A DNA stretch of 64,000 nucleotides from Prochlorococcus sp. AG-409-K04 (GCA_003215555.1 QCKE01000002.1:1-64000), one strand, 5' to 3'; shown: positions 1 to 11,259, counted from the first letter of the stretch. Notes: a model not told the origin generated them from the sequence alone. Numbers and translations: made by a program.

Positions 1-268
1 TAGATTTATTTGCTCCACTTAATTTATCTTTCCATTGATCTAACTTAAAGCTACCAGTAACTCCCAAAAGTGAGCCTTTTTTTACATAGTCAGCAGCTAT
101 TTGAGCTTGCTTACCCCAGATTTCAAGATTAAACCAATCAGGTTCATCATTTCTACTTCGTCTATTTACTGCCAACGTTAAATTTGCAACTATTGAACCA
201 GATTCAAAGTATTTGACTTCTGGATCTCTTCCTACTCTTCCTACTAGATTAATTGAATTAATACTCAT
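1..268 (-). CDS. ssb: Single-stranded DNA-binding protein, 3' part cut by window edge
   Basis: The first 89 residues of an SSB-type OB-fold protein read leftward from an ATG at 266-268 and run off the window edge. Visible family features are the N-terminal NLVGRVGRDPE segment, the conserved LAVNRR strand, and the WFNLEIWGKQAQ and YVKKGSLLGVTG strands. SSB coats single-stranded DNA during replication, repair and recombination. The C-terminal tail that recruits partner proteins lies outside the window. The gene is divergent from mreB, with about 140 bp of A+T-rich promoter space between them. Identification rests on motif recognition. Confidence 0.88.
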   Translation of the reverse strand, partial: MSINSINLVGRVGRDPEVKYFESGSIVANLTLAVNRRSRNDEPDWFNLEIWGKQAQIAADYVKKGSLLGVTGSFKLDQWKDKLSGANKS

Positions 269-407
269 AAATTTTTATCTTGTAATTAATTTTCCTTAAC
301 TATAGCTTGCTTTGTGTAAGTATGATTTTCCTAACCATAATTTTTCTAATATCTTGTGCAATTTGAATAGACTTGATTATTGTTAGATATTATTCAGTGT
401 TTCGCCC

Positions 408-1460
408 GTGTTCTTAAAACGTTTTAGACTTTCTAGAGATATTGGAATTGATCTAGGTACAGCTAATACTTTGATTTATGTGCAAGGCAAAGGAATAGTG
501 CTAGAAGAGCCCTCTGTTGTAGCAATGGATCTAGAGGAAGGTGAGCCATTGGCTGTAGGGGATGATGCAAAAATGATGCTTGGGCGAACACCAGGGAATA
601 TCCGAGCGGTTAGGCCTTTAAGAGATGGAGTTATTGCTGATTTTGATGCTGCAGAGCAGATGTTGAAAACCTTTATTCAAAAATGTAATGAAGGGCGTGG
701 AATCATTGCACCAAGATTAGTGATTGGAATACCAAGTGGTGTAACGAGCGTAGAACGCCGAGCAGTTCGAGAAGCAGGCTTGGCAGGAGCTCGTGAGGTG
801 CATTTAATTGATGAACCAGTGGCTGCTGCTATTGGTGCAGACCTTCCTGTTACTGAACCTATTGGAACAATGATTGTTGATATAGGAGGAGGTACAACTG
901 AAGTAGCAGTGTTAAGCCTTGGAGGAACTGTCTTAAGTGAATCTGTTCGTGTTGCAGGTGATGAAATAAATGATTCAATAGCTTTTTATTTAAAAAAGGT
1001 TCATAACCTTGTTGTTGGAGAGAGAACTGCTGAAGAAATTAAAATTAGAATTGGTTCTGCGTTTCCAGATAATGATTTCGATTTGCAATCTATGGATGTG
1101 AGAGGACTTCATTTGCTCTCAGGTTTGCCTCGATCAATTACTTTGCAAGCTGGAGAACTTAGAGAAGCAATGTCTGAGCCCCTTACAAAAATTGTTGATG
1201 CAGTTAGAAGAGTCTTGGAAAGAACTCCTCCAGAATTGGCAGCGGATATCGTAGATAGAGGAATTATGATGGCAGGTGGAGGAGCTTTGGTGCGAGGTAT
1301 TAGTGATTTGCTAAGCCATGAGACAGGAATTTTTACCCATGTAGCAGAAGATCCGTTGTTGTGTGTTGTGAATGGATGTGGTGAAGTATTGGATAATTTC
1401 AAACGATTGAAGAGAGTAGTGGATACACCTGACTATGCTAGAAATGCAGTGAGAGATTGA
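408..1460 (+). CDS. mreB: Rod shape-determining actin homologue MreB
   Basis: A 350-residue actin-fold ATPase of full family length that polymerises under the membrane and guides the wall elongation complex. Phosphate-binding loop 1 (GIDLGTANT, residues 13-21), phosphate loop 2 (VDIGGGTTEVAV, about residue 155) and the adenosine motif (MAGGGALVRG, about residue 287) are all present. Translation starts at a GTG; the following MFLKRFRLSRDIGIDLG reads as a normal MreB N terminus. It heads a tight mreB-mreC-mreD run (4 bp to mreC), the classic order for this complex. The divergent neighbour is ssb. Confidence 0.97.
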   Translation: MFLKRFRLSRDIGIDLGTANTLIYVQGKGIVLEEPSVVAMDLEEGEPLAVGDDAKMMLGRTPGNIRAVRPLRDGVIADFDAAEQMLKTFIQKCNEGRGIIAPRLVIGIPSGVTSVERRAVREAGLAGAREVHLIDEPVAAAIGADLPVTEPIGTMIVDIGGGTTEVAVLSLGGTVLSESVRVAGDEINDSIAFYLKKVHNLVVGERTAEEIKIRIGSAFPDNDFDLQSMDVRGLHLLSGLPRSITLQAGELREAMSEPLTKIVDAVRRVLERTPPELAADIVDRGIMMAGGGALVRGISDLLSHETGIFTHVAEDPLLCVVNGCGEVLDNFKRLKRVVDTPDYARNAVRD

Positions 1461-1464
1461 TTTA

Positions 1465-2211
1465 ATGATTTTTCCACTGCGAAAAGTGTTTTTTCGTTGG
1501 ATTTATCAGAAAAGGTTTTGGTCTTTACTTGGTCTTACTTTAGGTTTGGTTTTAGTACGTTTTTCGAAAGGCGCAGTTTTGGTTGATAGCTTTGCGGTTA
1601 TTTCCAGACCATTTTGGCCTGGCACTGCGCAGCGCGAATGGATTGTAAATGGTATTGATACTGAGCAAAAAATAAGACTTGATTTATTGGAGAAAGATAA
1701 TCAGCGCTTAAGAAGATTATTGGATTTGAAAGTTACCTCAGCGGATGATGTGACTTCTGCAGCAGTAATTTCCAGACGATCTAGAGATTTTTGGCAACAA
1801 TTAGTACTGAATAAAGGTTCTACAAATGGTATTTCTAGTGGTGATGTTGTTCTTGGACCTGGAGGATTGCTCGGTTTTATTGAAACTGTTACTCCAACGA
1901 CCTCTAAGGTACGTTTGTTAACTGCTCCTGGGACAAATTTGGCTGTTTGGATTGAACAGAAAAAGGTCCATGGTGTTTTAACTGGAATTGGGACTCATAG
2001 ACCTCAATTAAATTTTCTAGAAAAGACTCCGCAAGCAAAAGCAGGAGATGTAATTAGTACATCTCCTGCTAGTACTGTTTTGCCACCAAATTTACCTGTG
2101 GGTGTGATTCAGTACGTTAATTTAAAAAATTTGCCATCTCCTTATGCGCTTGTTCAGTTAACTGCATCGCCTGAGGCCATTGATTGGGTTCAGATTAGAA
2201 AAGGTTTGTGA
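1465..2211 (+). CDS. mreC: Rod shape-determining protein MreC
   Basis: 248 residues. A single N-terminal membrane segment (roughly residues 18-40) is followed by a short coiled coil (DLLEKDNQRLRRLLDLK, about residues 72-88) and a beta-rich periplasmic domain with the NKGSTNGISSGDVVLGPGGLLG pattern typical of MreC, where the first 20 or so residues are glycine-rich. MreC links cytoplasmic MreB filaments to the periplasmic side of the wall elongation machinery. It starts 4 bp after the mreB stop and its own stop overlaps the GTG of mreD, so the three genes are very likely one operon. Confidence 0.93.
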   Translation: MIFPLRKVFFRWIYQKRFWSLLGLTLGLVLVRFSKGAVLVDSFAVISRPFWPGTAQREWIVNGIDTEQKIRLDLLEKDNQRLRRLLDLKVTSADDVTSAAVISRRSRDFWQQLVLNKGSTNGISSGDVVLGPGGLLGFIETVTPTTSKVRLLTAPGTNLAVWIEQKKVHGVLTGIGTHRPQLNFLEKTPQAKAGDVISTSPASTVLPPNLPVGVIQYVNLKNLPSPYALVQLTASPEAIDWVQIRKGL

Positions 2212-2720
2212 GAAAAAATCAGAAAAAATCTTTCTATCAAGTTTTGGCTCTATTAGTACCATTTCTGACATTAATTAATCCGCCTTATTTGTCTCTTTTA
2301 GGGGTAGGGCCAAGATGGGCAGAGCTGTGGCTTTTGCCATGGGCTTTATATCAAGGGCCTATTGCCGGGATGTTTGCTGGATTTTGCTTAGGCATGATGG
2401 GGGATGCAATTAATCTAGGTATAAACACTCAGTTACCTGCTTTGATGCTTTTAGGTTACTTTTGGGGTTGCTTGGGGCAGAAAAAAGAATATATTGACAA
2501 GCCGTTTTCTCTTGGATTGTTTGCTTTATTTGGTTCTTTTCTAAGTGGATTATTAGTATGGTTTCAGGAAATTGTTTTTGGCAATATCAATGATTTTGTC
2601 TTGTTTAATAAATGGGCTTTTCAAACTATATTAGCCGGGTCGGTGATGACTGGATTTCTTGCACCATTTCTTTGTCAATTATGTATTAGAACATTTTTTC
2701 AGAGAAATTCTAGAAATTGA
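2208..2720 (+). CDS. mreD: Rod shape-determining protein MreD
   Basis: 170 residues and mostly hydrophobic, with about five predicted membrane segments, consistent with MreD, the integral membrane member of the elongasome. Sequence conservation in this family is weak, so the call rests on size, hydrophobic profile and position directly after mreC. The GTG start overlaps the mreC stop by four bases, implying translational coupling. The 170 bp downstream, before rpaB, hold no gene. A short inverted repeat (CCTCT AAAG AGG type, near 2850) lies in the rpaB leader. Confidence 0.85.
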   Translation: MRKNQKKSFYQVLALLVPFLTLINPPYLSLLGVGPRWAELWLLPWALYQGPIAGMFAGFCLGMMGDAINLGINTQLPALMLLGYFWGCLGQKKEYIDKPFSLGLFALFGSFLSGLLVWFQEIVFGNINDFVLFNKWAFQTILAGSVMTGFLAPFLCQLCIRTFFQRNSRN

Positions 2721-2892
2721 TTGTAGGTTATAGATAAAATACAGATTTTGGATGTTTAATGATACTTGTTGATTGCTCTTGCGCACTAAGTATAAATTAC
2801 TAGAAAGCTGGAAATTTGAAAAAACTGCGTTTGAGGGGTATACGAATTACCTCTAAAGAGGTTATTGTTGATGGCTTAAAGAGGAAATACTC

Positions 2893-3699
2893 ATGAATGA
2901 AGAAGGTTCATCCATGCTTGAGAAGAGCAATGATGGGCCAATTTCTAGTGCCGCATTATCAAATAAAGCAACAATTCTTGTTGTAGATGATGAACCAGCT
3001 GTCTTAAAAGTCTTGGTAACAAGATTAGAGTTGTCTGGGTATACCGTTGTGTCAGCACAAGATGGAGAACAAGCATTAGATGTTTTTCATAAAGAATCTC
3101 CAGATCTTGTTGTATTAGATGTCATGTTGCCAAAGCTTGATGGCTTTGCAGTATGTAGGCGTTTAAGAGCAGAATCAATAGTACCAATAATTTTTCTTAG
3201 CGCACTTGAAGCTATTTCAGAGAAAGTGGCTGGTCTTGATTTAGGTGCTGATGATTACTTATCGAAACCATTTAGTCCTAAAGAACTTGAAGCTCGCATA
3301 GCAACCATTCTACGAAGGATGGGACCAGGAGCATCTGTCGCAGAACCACGAGAGGTTCCTGCTGGTCATGGAGTTATGAAATTAGGTGAATTGGTTGTTG
3401 ATACGAATCGGAGACAAGTGAGCAGAGGTGGGGAAAGAATTGGATTAACTTATACAGAATTTAGTCTGCTTGAATTATTATTTCGTGATCCTGGCAAAGT
3501 TGTTCCTAGAGCAGAGATACTAGAACAGCTTTGGGGGTATCCACCTAGACGTGCAGCTGATTTGCGAGTAGTTGATGTTTATGTTGCGCGTTTAAGAGGA
3601 AAGTTGGAGCCAGATCCTCGCAATCCAGAGCTAATTTTGACTGTTCGTGGCATTGGTTATTCTTCTCAGAGATTAGGAGAGTTTCCTGTTGGCTCTTAA
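2893..3699 (+). CDS. rpaB: OmpR-family response regulator RpaB (Ycf27)
   Basis: 268 residues. An N-terminal receiver domain (about residues 27-140) has the acidic pair DDE, the phospho-acceptor Asp near residue 76 in VVLDVMLPK, and the conserved Lys in LSKPFSPKELEAR. A winged-helix DNA-binding domain (about 160-258) carries the LTYTEFSLLELL and VVDVYVARLRGKL segments. The match to cyanobacterial RpaB/Ycf27 is strong. RpaB is the essential regulator that represses high-light genes and activates photosystem I genes through HLR1 sites. The ATG at 2893 follows a good Shine-Dalgarno (GAGG, about 2881-2884). A second ATG seven codons on is an alternative start. lysS follows on the same strand. Confidence 0.93.
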   Translation: MNEEGSSMLEKSNDGPISSAALSNKATILVVDDEPAVLKVLVTRLELSGYTVVSAQDGEQALDVFHKESPDLVVLDVMLPKLDGFAVCRRLRAESIVPIIFLSALEAISEKVAGLDLGADDYLSKPFSPKELEARIATILRRMGPGASVAEPREVPAGHGVMKLGELVVDTNRRQVSRGGERIGLTYTEFSLLELLFRDPGKVVPRAEILEQLWGYPPRRAADLRVVDVYVARLRGKLEPDPRNPELILTVRGIGYSSQRLGEFPVGS

Positions 3700-3778
3700 A
3701 CACAAAAAAGTACTTTTTTTTCTTCTCTTCTTTAGATAATCTCTAATCTCAGTTTAAATAACTTGATTTAATTTTCCT

Positions 3779-5287
3779 TTGTCAGACTTAAGAGCTACAC
3801 GAATAGGTAAGGCTGCTTCTTTAAGGAAAGCAGGTAAAGATCCCTATGCAATTAATTTTCAACCAACTCATAAGACTGCACAACTACAAGTTGATCACGA
3901 AGACTTACCCAAAGGTCAAGAAAGAGATTTAAAGGTTGTACTAGCAGGAAGAATTCTTGCAAGACGTGTAATGGGAAAGCTTGCTTTCTTTACGCTATCG
4001 GATGAAAGTGGGACTATTCAATTGTTTTTAGACAAGAAAACTCTTGAAGAATTTGATTTGGTAAATCAAGAACCTTCTTCTTTTAAACAAATTACAGATT
4101 TTGTGGATTCTGGAGATTGGATAGGTGTAGAAGGCATTTTAAGAAGAACTGATCGTGGGGAGTTATCTGTAAAAGTTCATTTTTGGACAATGCTTTCTAA
4201 ATCTTTGCAGCCACTTCCTGATAAATGGCATGGACTCTCAGATATAGAGAAGAGATATAGACAACGCTATCTTGATTTAATTGTTAATCCTGATAGTCGG
4301 AACACTTTTCGTCGTAGAGCTTTAATGGTGAGTCATATAAGACGATGGCTTGATGAGCGGGAATTTTTAGAAATTGAAACCCCGGTTTTGCAATCAGAGG
4401 CTGGTGGTGCAGATGCAAGACCTTTCATTACTCATCACAATACTTTTGATGTGCCTCTTTATCTCAGAATCGCTACAGAGCTACATTTGAAAAGACTGGT
4501 TGTAGGAGGTTTTGAAAAAGTTTATGAATTAGGAAGAATTTTTCGAAATGAAGGAGTCAGCACAAGGCATAATCCTGAATTTACTTCAGTCGAAATATAT
4601 CAAGCTTTTACAGATTATGAAGAGATGATGACTTTAACTGAGGATTTGATCTCTTCAGTTTGTAAAAAGATCTGTGGTGCTACCAAAATTTCTTATCAAG
4701 GTGAAACTATAGATTTCACTCCTCCTTGGCGCAGAGTAACAATGCAATCTATTGTTTTAGAGGTTACAGGTATAGATTTTCGTTCTTTTGAAAATAATAC
4801 AGATAAGGCAATATCAGCTATGGTTCAAGCTGGCTTAAAGATTACTGATAAGGGAAATAGTGTTGGCAGATTATTGAACGAAGTATTTGAACAAGCTGTC
4901 GAACCTTTATTAATTCAACCTACTTTTGTGATCGATTATCCTATTGAGATTTCTCCATTGGCTCGAAAACACAGAACAAAAGAAGGTTTTGTGGAGAGAT
5001 TTGAATTATTTATTGCTGGGAGAGAAACTGCTAATGCATTTACTGAACTTATTGATCCCATTGATCAAAGAGAAAGACTCATAGAACAACAAATCCGTAA
5101 AAAAGAGGGTGATGAAGAAGCTCATTCGATAGATGAAGATTTTCTTAATGCTTTAGAAGTTGGTATGCCTCCTACTGGGGGATTGGGTATAGGGATTGAT
5201 CGTTTAGTAATGCTTTTGACGGATAGTCCTTCTATAAGAGATGTGATTGCTTTTCCTTTGCTTCGTCCGGAGTCCGGTTCTCAGTAA
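3779..5287 (+). CDS. lysS: Lysyl-tRNA synthetase, class II
   Basis: 502 residues, the normal length. It charges tRNA-Lys with lysine. An N-terminal OB-fold anticodon-binding domain (about residues 50-150) precedes a class II catalytic core containing motif 2 ([17 protein letters not shown]) and motif 3 ([13 protein letters not shown] near the C terminus). The start is a TTG giving [19 protein letters not shown], which fits the conserved N terminus of picocyanobacterial LysS. No in-frame ATG or GTG lies at a suitable place and no strong Shine-Dalgarno is visible. The next gene begins 13 bp after the stop. Confidence 0.95.
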   Translation: MSDLRATRIGKAASLRKAGKDPYAINFQPTHKTAQLQVDHEDLPKGQERDLKVVLAGRILARRVMGKLAFFTLSDESGTIQLFLDKKTLEEFDLVNQEPSSFKQITDFVDSGDWIGVEGILRRTDRGELSVKVHFWTMLSKSLQPLPDKWHGLSDIEKRYRQRYLDLIVNPDSRNTFRRRALMVSHIRRWLDEREFLEIETPVLQSEAGGADARPFITHHNTFDVPLYLRIATELHLKRLVVGGFEKVYELGRIFRNEGVSTRHNPEFTSVEIYQAFTDYEEMMTLTEDLISSVCKKICGATKISYQGETIDFTPPWRRVTMQSIVLEVTGIDFRSFENNTDKAISAMVQAGLKITDKGNSVGRLLNEVFEQAVEPLLIQPTFVIDYPIEISPLARKHRTKEGFVERFELFIAGRETANAFTELIDPIDQRERLIEQQIRKKEGDEEAHSIDEDFLNALEVGMPPTGGLGIGIDRLVMLLTDSPSIRDVIAFPLLRPESGSQ

Positions 5288-5300
5288 ACAAAGGGGGGCC

Positions 5301-5597
5301 ATGACAGTGGATAATAGAGCAAGTTTAACTCGACTAGGGATGAGCGGAGAGCGCGTTGGTTTCAGGTTTAAGCACACTGATGCTGTGGTTAAGCGCAATC
5401 CTCAAGGCCGTTCTAGGCGCGGTTGGGTTATGGAACCTGTAGAGCAGACAACTAGTAGAGGCACTAAAATGCCTGCCTATCGCATTAGATGGAGAGATAG
5501 TGAGCGTCCTGAAATTGTTTTGCAGCATATGTTAATTGCGGATCCAGACCCTTCGCCTCCTCCTGAAAATGTCAGTCTTGAGCCCCCTGTTTCCTAG
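5301..5597 (+). CDS. Conserved hypothetical protein, 98 aa
   Basis: I do not recognise a named function. The ATG at 5301 is chosen because it follows a strong Shine-Dalgarno (AAGGGGGG, 5291-5298) and lies just past the lysS stop; the frame also extends upstream into lysS but that part is not supported. The protein is basic in its first half, with FRFKHTDAVVKRNPQGRSRRGWVMEP followed by a YRIRWRDSERPEIVLQHML stretch, and ends in a proline-rich acidic tail. It is soluble, with no membrane segment. The organisation looks like a small conserved cyanobacterial protein transcribed with lysS. A hairpin terminator candidate lies about 70 bp downstream. Confidence 0.75.
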   Translation: MTVDNRASLTRLGMSGERVGFRFKHTDAVVKRNPQGRSRRGWVMEPVEQTTSRGTKMPAYRIRWRDSERPEIVLQHMLIADPDPSPPPENVSLEPPVS

Positions 5598-5668
5598 AAA
5601 TAATTCGTTGATTTAAGGAATTTTTGTTGGAAATGATTTGAAAATTTTGAAAATAAGTCTCTTCCTTT

Positions 5669-5702
5669 AGCACTTTTTGCATGAGCAAAGAGTGCTGTTT
5701 TA
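5669..5702 (+). terminator. Probable hairpin terminator after the lysS operon
   Basis: A 12-bp stem (AGCACTTTTTGC / GCAAAGAGTGCT, one T-G wobble) with an ATGA loop spans 5669-5696 and is followed by GTTTTATA. This fits a Rho-independent terminator for the lysS/98-aa gene unit. The T run is short, so efficiency is uncertain. The remaining sequence up to the smpB stop at 5849 shows no gene. Confidence 0.55.
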
Positions 5703-5848
5703 TAAGCATTTGCTGATAAATGGAGAATTGGTGTTACTTTGAATATTTTTCACTTAGTTTTTTCCCAGTATTATCTTAGGTAACCTATTTGTGCGCACCA
5801 CTTGTCTTGATTATTTTTTGTTTATTCATTAAGAACATAATTTTTTCA

Positions 5849-6346
5849 TCAATAGCGTGACAGAACAGCTTTCATTTCTCTTTCTGATTGCTTTCTTTTT
5901 TCATTCTCTCGTTTATCGTGGATCTTTCTTCCTTTGCCCAGACCTAAAGTTATTTTTATCCAAGATCCTTTAAGCAAAATATTCAAAGGTATTAGTGTTA
6001 ACCCTTTTCTGTTAATTTGGCTTTCTAATTTATTTATCTCTTTACGATGGGCTAGTAATTGTCTGATTCGTAAAGGGTCATGATTAAAATATTGACCTGC
6101 ATTATTAAACTTTGATATATGCACATTATGTAGAAGAAGATTACCCTTTCGAATAAGACAAAATCCATCTCTTAAATTAATGTTTCCAGTACGTATGGAT
6201 TTGACTTCTGTTCCCAATAGTTCAATTCCGACTTCTAAAGTTTCTAAAATTTCGTATTGATGTCTTGCATAGCGATTATCAGCAAGTATTTTGTTACTCT
6301 TGCTGTTTTTGGCTTTTGATTGGTTTTTATTTTTAGCTTTAGACAT
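5849..6346 (-). CDS. smpB: SsrA-binding protein SmpB
   Basis: 165 residues, normal size. SmpB binds tmRNA and brings it to stalled ribosomes for trans-translation. Family features are the [20 protein letters not shown] start of the oligonucleotide-binding fold, [37 protein letters not shown], and the basic C-terminal tail [19 protein letters not shown] that occupies the mRNA channel. The N-terminal 20 residues are Lys/Asn/Ser-rich. It is divergent from ruvB, with only about 50 bp between the two start codons. The tmRNA gene itself is not in this window. Confidence 0.95.
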   Translation of the reverse strand: MSKAKNKNQSKAKNSKSNKILADNRYARHQYEILETLEVGIELLGTEVKSIRTGNINLRDGFCLIRKGNLLLHNVHISKFNNAGQYFNHDPLRIRQLLAHRKEINKLESQINRKGLTLIPLNILLKGSWIKITLGLGKGRKIHDKRENEKRKQSEREMKAVLSRY

Positions 6347-6396
6347 TTTCTATCATTACTCTTTTGAGATTACACAACTGTTCTTATCCTTCCAAT

Positions 6397-7458
6397 ATGG
6401 CAATTGTGTCCTCTGGTTTTGAAAATACTTCTTCAAGCGTTGCGAAAAGGCAGGCAAGGCTGGTTGATCCTACTCCTTTGGGTGAGGAATTGAAGCCAAG
6501 GAGAGATGATTCACTTCGGCCAAAATCTTGGGATGAATTTATCGGTCAATCTTTATTGAAAGAGGTTCTTTCGATATCAGTAAAAGCTGCTTTATCAAGA
6601 AAAGAATCTTTGGATCATGTTTTGCTATATGGACCTCCTGGCTTGGGGAAAACAACTTTAGCTGTAATCCTGGCAAATGAGCTTGGCGTAAAATGTCGTA
6701 TAACCAGTGCTCCTGCACTAGAGAGACCAAGAGACATTATTGGATTGTTACTCAACTTAGAACCTAATGAAGTGTTATTTATTGATGAAATTCATAGACT
6801 TACGAAGGTTGCAGAAGAGCTTTTATATCCTGCATTAGAAGACTTTAGACTTGATTTAACGGTCGGGAAGGGTACTACTGCTAGGACACGAGAGATAGAA
6901 TTGCCCAGTTTTACTTTGGTAGGTGCAACCACTAGGCCGGCTTCAATTAGTTCTCCATTGAGAGATAGATTTGGAATTACTCAACGATTGGATTTTTATA
7001 ACACTGATGATCTGCAAAAAATTGTGCAAAGAGCAGCAGAATTTTTTAATCTTTTATTGACTACTGACGCCAGTTTTGAAATAGCTCGTAGATGTAGAGG
7101 AACTCCTCGAATTGCGAATAGATTATTGCGACGAGTGAGAGATTATGCGATTGTTCAAGAGAAAGTAGGAATGGTTGATAGAAATTTAGTAGATTATTCT
7201 TTGAGGTTGCATCAAGTAGATCATTTGGGTTTAGATCATTCAGATAGACGCTTGTTGTCTTTTATCATTGATACGTATAATAATGGACCTGTAGGATTGG
7301 AAACTCTTGCAGCTGCATTAGGCGAAGAACCCGCAACATTGGAAACAGTAGTGGAACCATTCCTTTTGCAAATTGGATTTTTAAAGAGAACCCCTAGGGG
7401 TCGTGTTGTTACATCTTTAGCTATTAGTCATCTTCACTCGTATGTTGAAACTCAATAG
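6397..7458 (+). CDS. ruvB: Holliday junction branch migration ATPase RuvB
   Basis: 353 residues from the ATG at 6397, preferred over an upstream in-frame TTG at 6364 because [13 protein letters not shown] matches the usual picocyanobacterial N terminus. The AAA+ core carries Walker A (GPPGLGKTT), Walker B (LFIDEIHRL) and sensor 1 (VGATTRP). The arginine finger segment (SPLRDRFGI) follows, then the C-terminal winged helix ([17 protein letters not shown]). With RuvA it drives branch migration during recombination repair. ruvA and ruvC are not nearby. The TPR gene follows after 6 bp and may be co-transcribed. Confidence 0.96.
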   Translation: MAIVSSGFENTSSSVAKRQARLVDPTPLGEELKPRRDDSLRPKSWDEFIGQSLLKEVLSISVKAALSRKESLDHVLLYGPPGLGKTTLAVILANELGVKCRITSAPALERPRDIIGLLLNLEPNEVLFIDEIHRLTKVAEELLYPALEDFRLDLTVGKGTTARTREIELPSFTLVGATTRPASISSPLRDRFGITQRLDFYNTDDLQKIVQRAAEFFNLLLTTDASFEIARRCRGTPRIANRLLRRVRDYAIVQEKVGMVDRNLVDYSLRLHQVDHLGLDHSDRRLLSFIIDTYNNGPVGLETLAAALGEEPATLETVVEPFLLQIGFLKRTPRGRVVTSLAISHLHSYVETQ

Positions 7459-7464
7459 AAATAA

Positions 7465-8250
7465 ATGAAAAAAAATATTTTGCTTTTGTTTGTGGCTTGT
7501 TTGTCTTTTGCCTTTAACTTTCCTTGTGAAGTGGTTGCTCAGGATTCATTTTCATTACTTTTTGAAAAGGCGTTACATGAAAGTAGAGATGGAAATTTTG
7601 TTGATGCATTACATAGTTGGGATGACTGTTTAAAACTTTCTCCTGATAACCCTATTGCATTAAGCAATCGTGGAAATGTTCGCCTTGCGTTAGGTGATGC
7701 AGAAGGTGCAATTATTGATCAAACTGATGCAATTCAGTTGCTTCCTTTTGAAATTGATCCACATTTGAATCGTGGTATGGCAGAAGAAGCATTGCAACAC
7801 TGGAATGCGGCTAAAAAAGATTACAAATGGGTTCTGAAGAGAGAGCCTCAAAATTCTTTGGCTTTATATAACCTGGCGAATGCACTAGGTGCTGAAGGAA
7901 ATTGGTTACAGGCAAAATTACTTTTTAACCAAGCATTTTTGAGTGATTCAAGTTTTGCGATAGCTCGTTCTAGTGAAGCACTAGCATGCTATCAATTGCA
8001 TCAATTTGAGGAAGCAGAAAAACAGCTGCGTACAATAATTAGGAAGTACCCGCTGTTTGCTGATGCCAGGGCAGCTCTGAGTGTTATCTTATGGAAAAAA
8101 GGGGAAATAGGAGAGGCTGAAAGTCATTGGGCTGCTGCTTCAGGACTTGATAGTAGATATAGACAACACGATTGGCTATCTAACATTAGGCGTTGGCCTC
8201 CTGAGGCTTCGCATGATCTAATGGCATTTTTGGAGTTGAAGCCGCTATGA
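7465..8250 (+). CDS. Exported TPR-repeat protein
   Basis: 261 residues. The N terminus (MKKNILLLFVACLSFAFNFPCEVVAQ) resembles a signal peptide with cleavage near residue 25, where a Cys at about 21 also makes a lipoprotein-like variant conceivable. The rest is built of about five tetratricopeptide repeats, for example SNRGNVRLALGDAEGAIID and LYNLANALGAEGNWLQAKLLF, so it probably acts as a protein-binding scaffold in the periplasm or thylakoid lumen. The partner cannot be told from sequence. The stop overlaps the ATG of the M20 peptidase gene by four bases, suggesting coupled translation. Confidence 0.8.
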   Translation: MKKNILLLFVACLSFAFNFPCEVVAQDSFSLLFEKALHESRDGNFVDALHSWDDCLKLSPDNPIALSNRGNVRLALGDAEGAIIDQTDAIQLLPFEIDPHLNRGMAEEALQHWNAAKKDYKWVLKREPQNSLALYNLANALGAEGNWLQAKLLFNQAFLSDSSFAIARSSEALACYQLHQFEEAEKQLRTIIRKYPLFADARAALSVILWKKGEIGEAESHWAAASGLDSRYRQHDWLSNIRRWPPEASHDLMAFLELKPL

Positions 8251-9443
8251 CTTTTTGTAATGATTATATTGTGAACTTGCAGTCTTTTTTGCCTGAGTTG
8301 ATTGAGCTGAGGAGACACTTACATTCACATCCAGAATTAAGTGGTAATGAGCATCAGACTGCAGCATTGGTTTCAGGAGAATTAAGAAAATATGGTTGGA
8401 CTGTTAAAGAGTCTGTTGGTAAGACAGGCATAATTGCAGAACTTGGTAATCCAGAAGGGCCGTTAGTAGGATTTAGAGTTGATATGGATGCATTACCTAT
8501 TCAAGAAAGAACTGATCTTCCATATGCTTCGTTAATACCAGGAGTGATGCATGCTTGTGGACATGATTTACATACCTGTATTGGTATTGGAGTTGCAAGA
8601 CTCTTGGCTGAAAATCGTAGTCAATTATCCGCTGGGGTTAGGCTTTTGTTTCAACCGGCGGAGGAAATTGCTGCAGGTGCAAAATGGATGAAGCATGATG
8701 GTGCAACTCAAGGATTAGATGCATTGTTTGGAGTTCATGTGTATCCAGAGCTGGAAAGTGGTTTTGTTGGAGTTCGTAAAGGTATCTTGACTGCAGCTGC
8801 AGGTAAATTGGAAATAGAGATTATTGGGGATGGTGGGCATGGTGCAAGACCTCATCAGACAGTCGATTCTATTTGGATTGCTGCAAAAATTATTAGTGGT
8901 ATACAAGAGCTCATTAGTAGGCAACTGGATGCTCTTTTGCCTGTGGTTGTTAGCTTTGGCAAAATTGAAGGAGGTAAGGTTTTTAATGTTATTGCTGATC
9001 GAGTGACTCTTTTAGGTACAGTCCGTTGTTTGGATGGCGATTTGAATAAATCTCTACCTGATTGGTTAGAGAAGAACATTAAAGCAATTGCAAGAAGTTT
9101 TGGTGCTGAAGCTCATGTTACTTATACCCCTATTGCACCTCCAGTTTTTAATGATCCGTACTTGACTGATTTGCTTCAAGCTTGTGCAAAAAGTTTGATA
9201 GGAGAGGAAAAAGTTGTTCAGCTGGATTTACCTTCATTAGGAGCTGAAGATTTTGCAGAATTTCTAGAGGATGTACCTGGAACTATGTTTCGTCTTGGTG
9301 TGTCTTCAACAGGTGATTGTGCTCCATTACATAATGGTTATTTTGCACCTGATGAAAAGAGTCTAGAACTTGGAATTAGTGTAGTTTTTTTAACATTGAT
9401 GACTTGGATTAAGAATCAGGAACATTCGCATTCAAGGTATTAA
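8247..9443 (+). CDS. M20-family amidohydrolase (IAA-amino acid / hippurate hydrolase type)
   Basis: 398 residues. Zinc/manganese-dependent amidohydrolase of peptidase family M20D, which cleaves N-acylated amino acids. Visible motifs are the N-terminal LRRHLHSHPELSGNE, the metal-binding HACGHDLHT (about residue 100), QPAEEIAAGAKWM, and the C-terminal SLGAEDFAEFLEDVPG. The substrate is not predictable. In cyanobacteria such proteins are usually annotated as N-acyl-amino acid amidohydrolases. The ATG overlaps the stop of the upstream TPR gene (ATGA), and a small membrane protein gene follows immediately. Confidence 0.9.
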   Translation: MTFCNDYIVNLQSFLPELIELRRHLHSHPELSGNEHQTAALVSGELRKYGWTVKESVGKTGIIAELGNPEGPLVGFRVDMDALPIQERTDLPYASLIPGVMHACGHDLHTCIGIGVARLLAENRSQLSAGVRLLFQPAEEIAAGAKWMKHDGATQGLDALFGVHVYPELESGFVGVRKGILTAAAGKLEIEIIGDGGHGARPHQTVDSIWIAAKIISGIQELISRQLDALLPVVVSFGKIEGGKVFNVIADRVTLLGTVRCLDGDLNKSLPDWLEKNIKAIARSFGAEAHVTYTPIAPPVFNDPYLTDLLQACAKSLIGEEKVVQLDLPSLGAEDFAEFLEDVPGTMFRLGVSSTGDCAPLHNGYFAPDEKSLELGISVVFLTLMTWIKNQEHSHSRY

Positions 9444-9447
9444 ATTG

Positions 9448-9666
9448 ATGAGAACCTCTAAAAATATATATTTTTCACTTGCTGCACCCCTGTTAGTTTG
9501 TTTAGCGATTTTTGGTTTTTTTAATCGTAAAGATGATGATCGAGTCCAACCTATACCTGCTTTAGCAACAGGTATAGGTATGATTTTCTCTAGTTTTTTA
9601 GGTAGGAATCTACGTCGAAAAACATTGTTAACAAAAATTCAGGACATTAAAAATAATTTGAATTAA
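9448..9666 (+). CDS. Small conserved membrane protein, 72 aa
   Basis: Start placed at the ATG at 9448, immediately after an in-frame TTG. Two hydrophobic stretches are visible: residues about 8-24 (FSLAAPLLVCLAIFGFF) and about 38-52 (PALATGIGMIFSSFLG), separated by a charged RKDDDRVQ linker. The C terminus is basic. It resembles a small cyanobacterial family of unknown function, possibly DUF3188, but I am not certain of the family number. It lies directly after the M20 peptidase gene and ends about 55 bp before the TPP riboswitch. Confidence 0.65.
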   Translation: MRTSKNIYFSLAAPLLVCLAIFGFFNRKDDDRVQPIPALATGIGMIFSSFLGRNLRRKTLLTKIQDIKNNLN

Positions 9667-9722
9667 TAATTTCACATGCAAGTTAGAGCTCTTGGTGACA
9701 AATTTCGCTAGCTTAAAAATAT

Positions 9723-9800
9723 CACTAGGGGTGCCAAAACTCTTTTGGCTGAGATCACACCCTCTGAACCTGTCCTGGCAATTCTCTGGAAAGGAAAGTG
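9723..9800 (+). promoter_or_regulatory. TPP riboswitch (THI box) controlling thiC
   Basis: The conserved thiamine pyrophosphate aptamer elements appear in order: ACTAGGGGTGCC at 9724-9735, GGCTGAGATCACACCC at about 9747-9762, TGAACCTG at 9764-9771, and GGAAAGGAAAG near 9789-9799. It lies about 60 bp upstream of thiC, the standard target. By analogy, TPP binding would lower thiC expression. I do not see an obvious separate terminator hairpin between the aptamer and the start codon, so control may act at translation initiation or early termination. Confidence 0.93.
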
Positions 9801-9801
9801 A

Positions 9802-11259
<1,458 letters not shown>

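Noticed and set aside
5247-5300. Upstream start of the 98-aa gene inside lysS
   Set aside because: It overlaps the end of lysS in another frame, while the ATG at 5301 has a strong ribosome-binding site.
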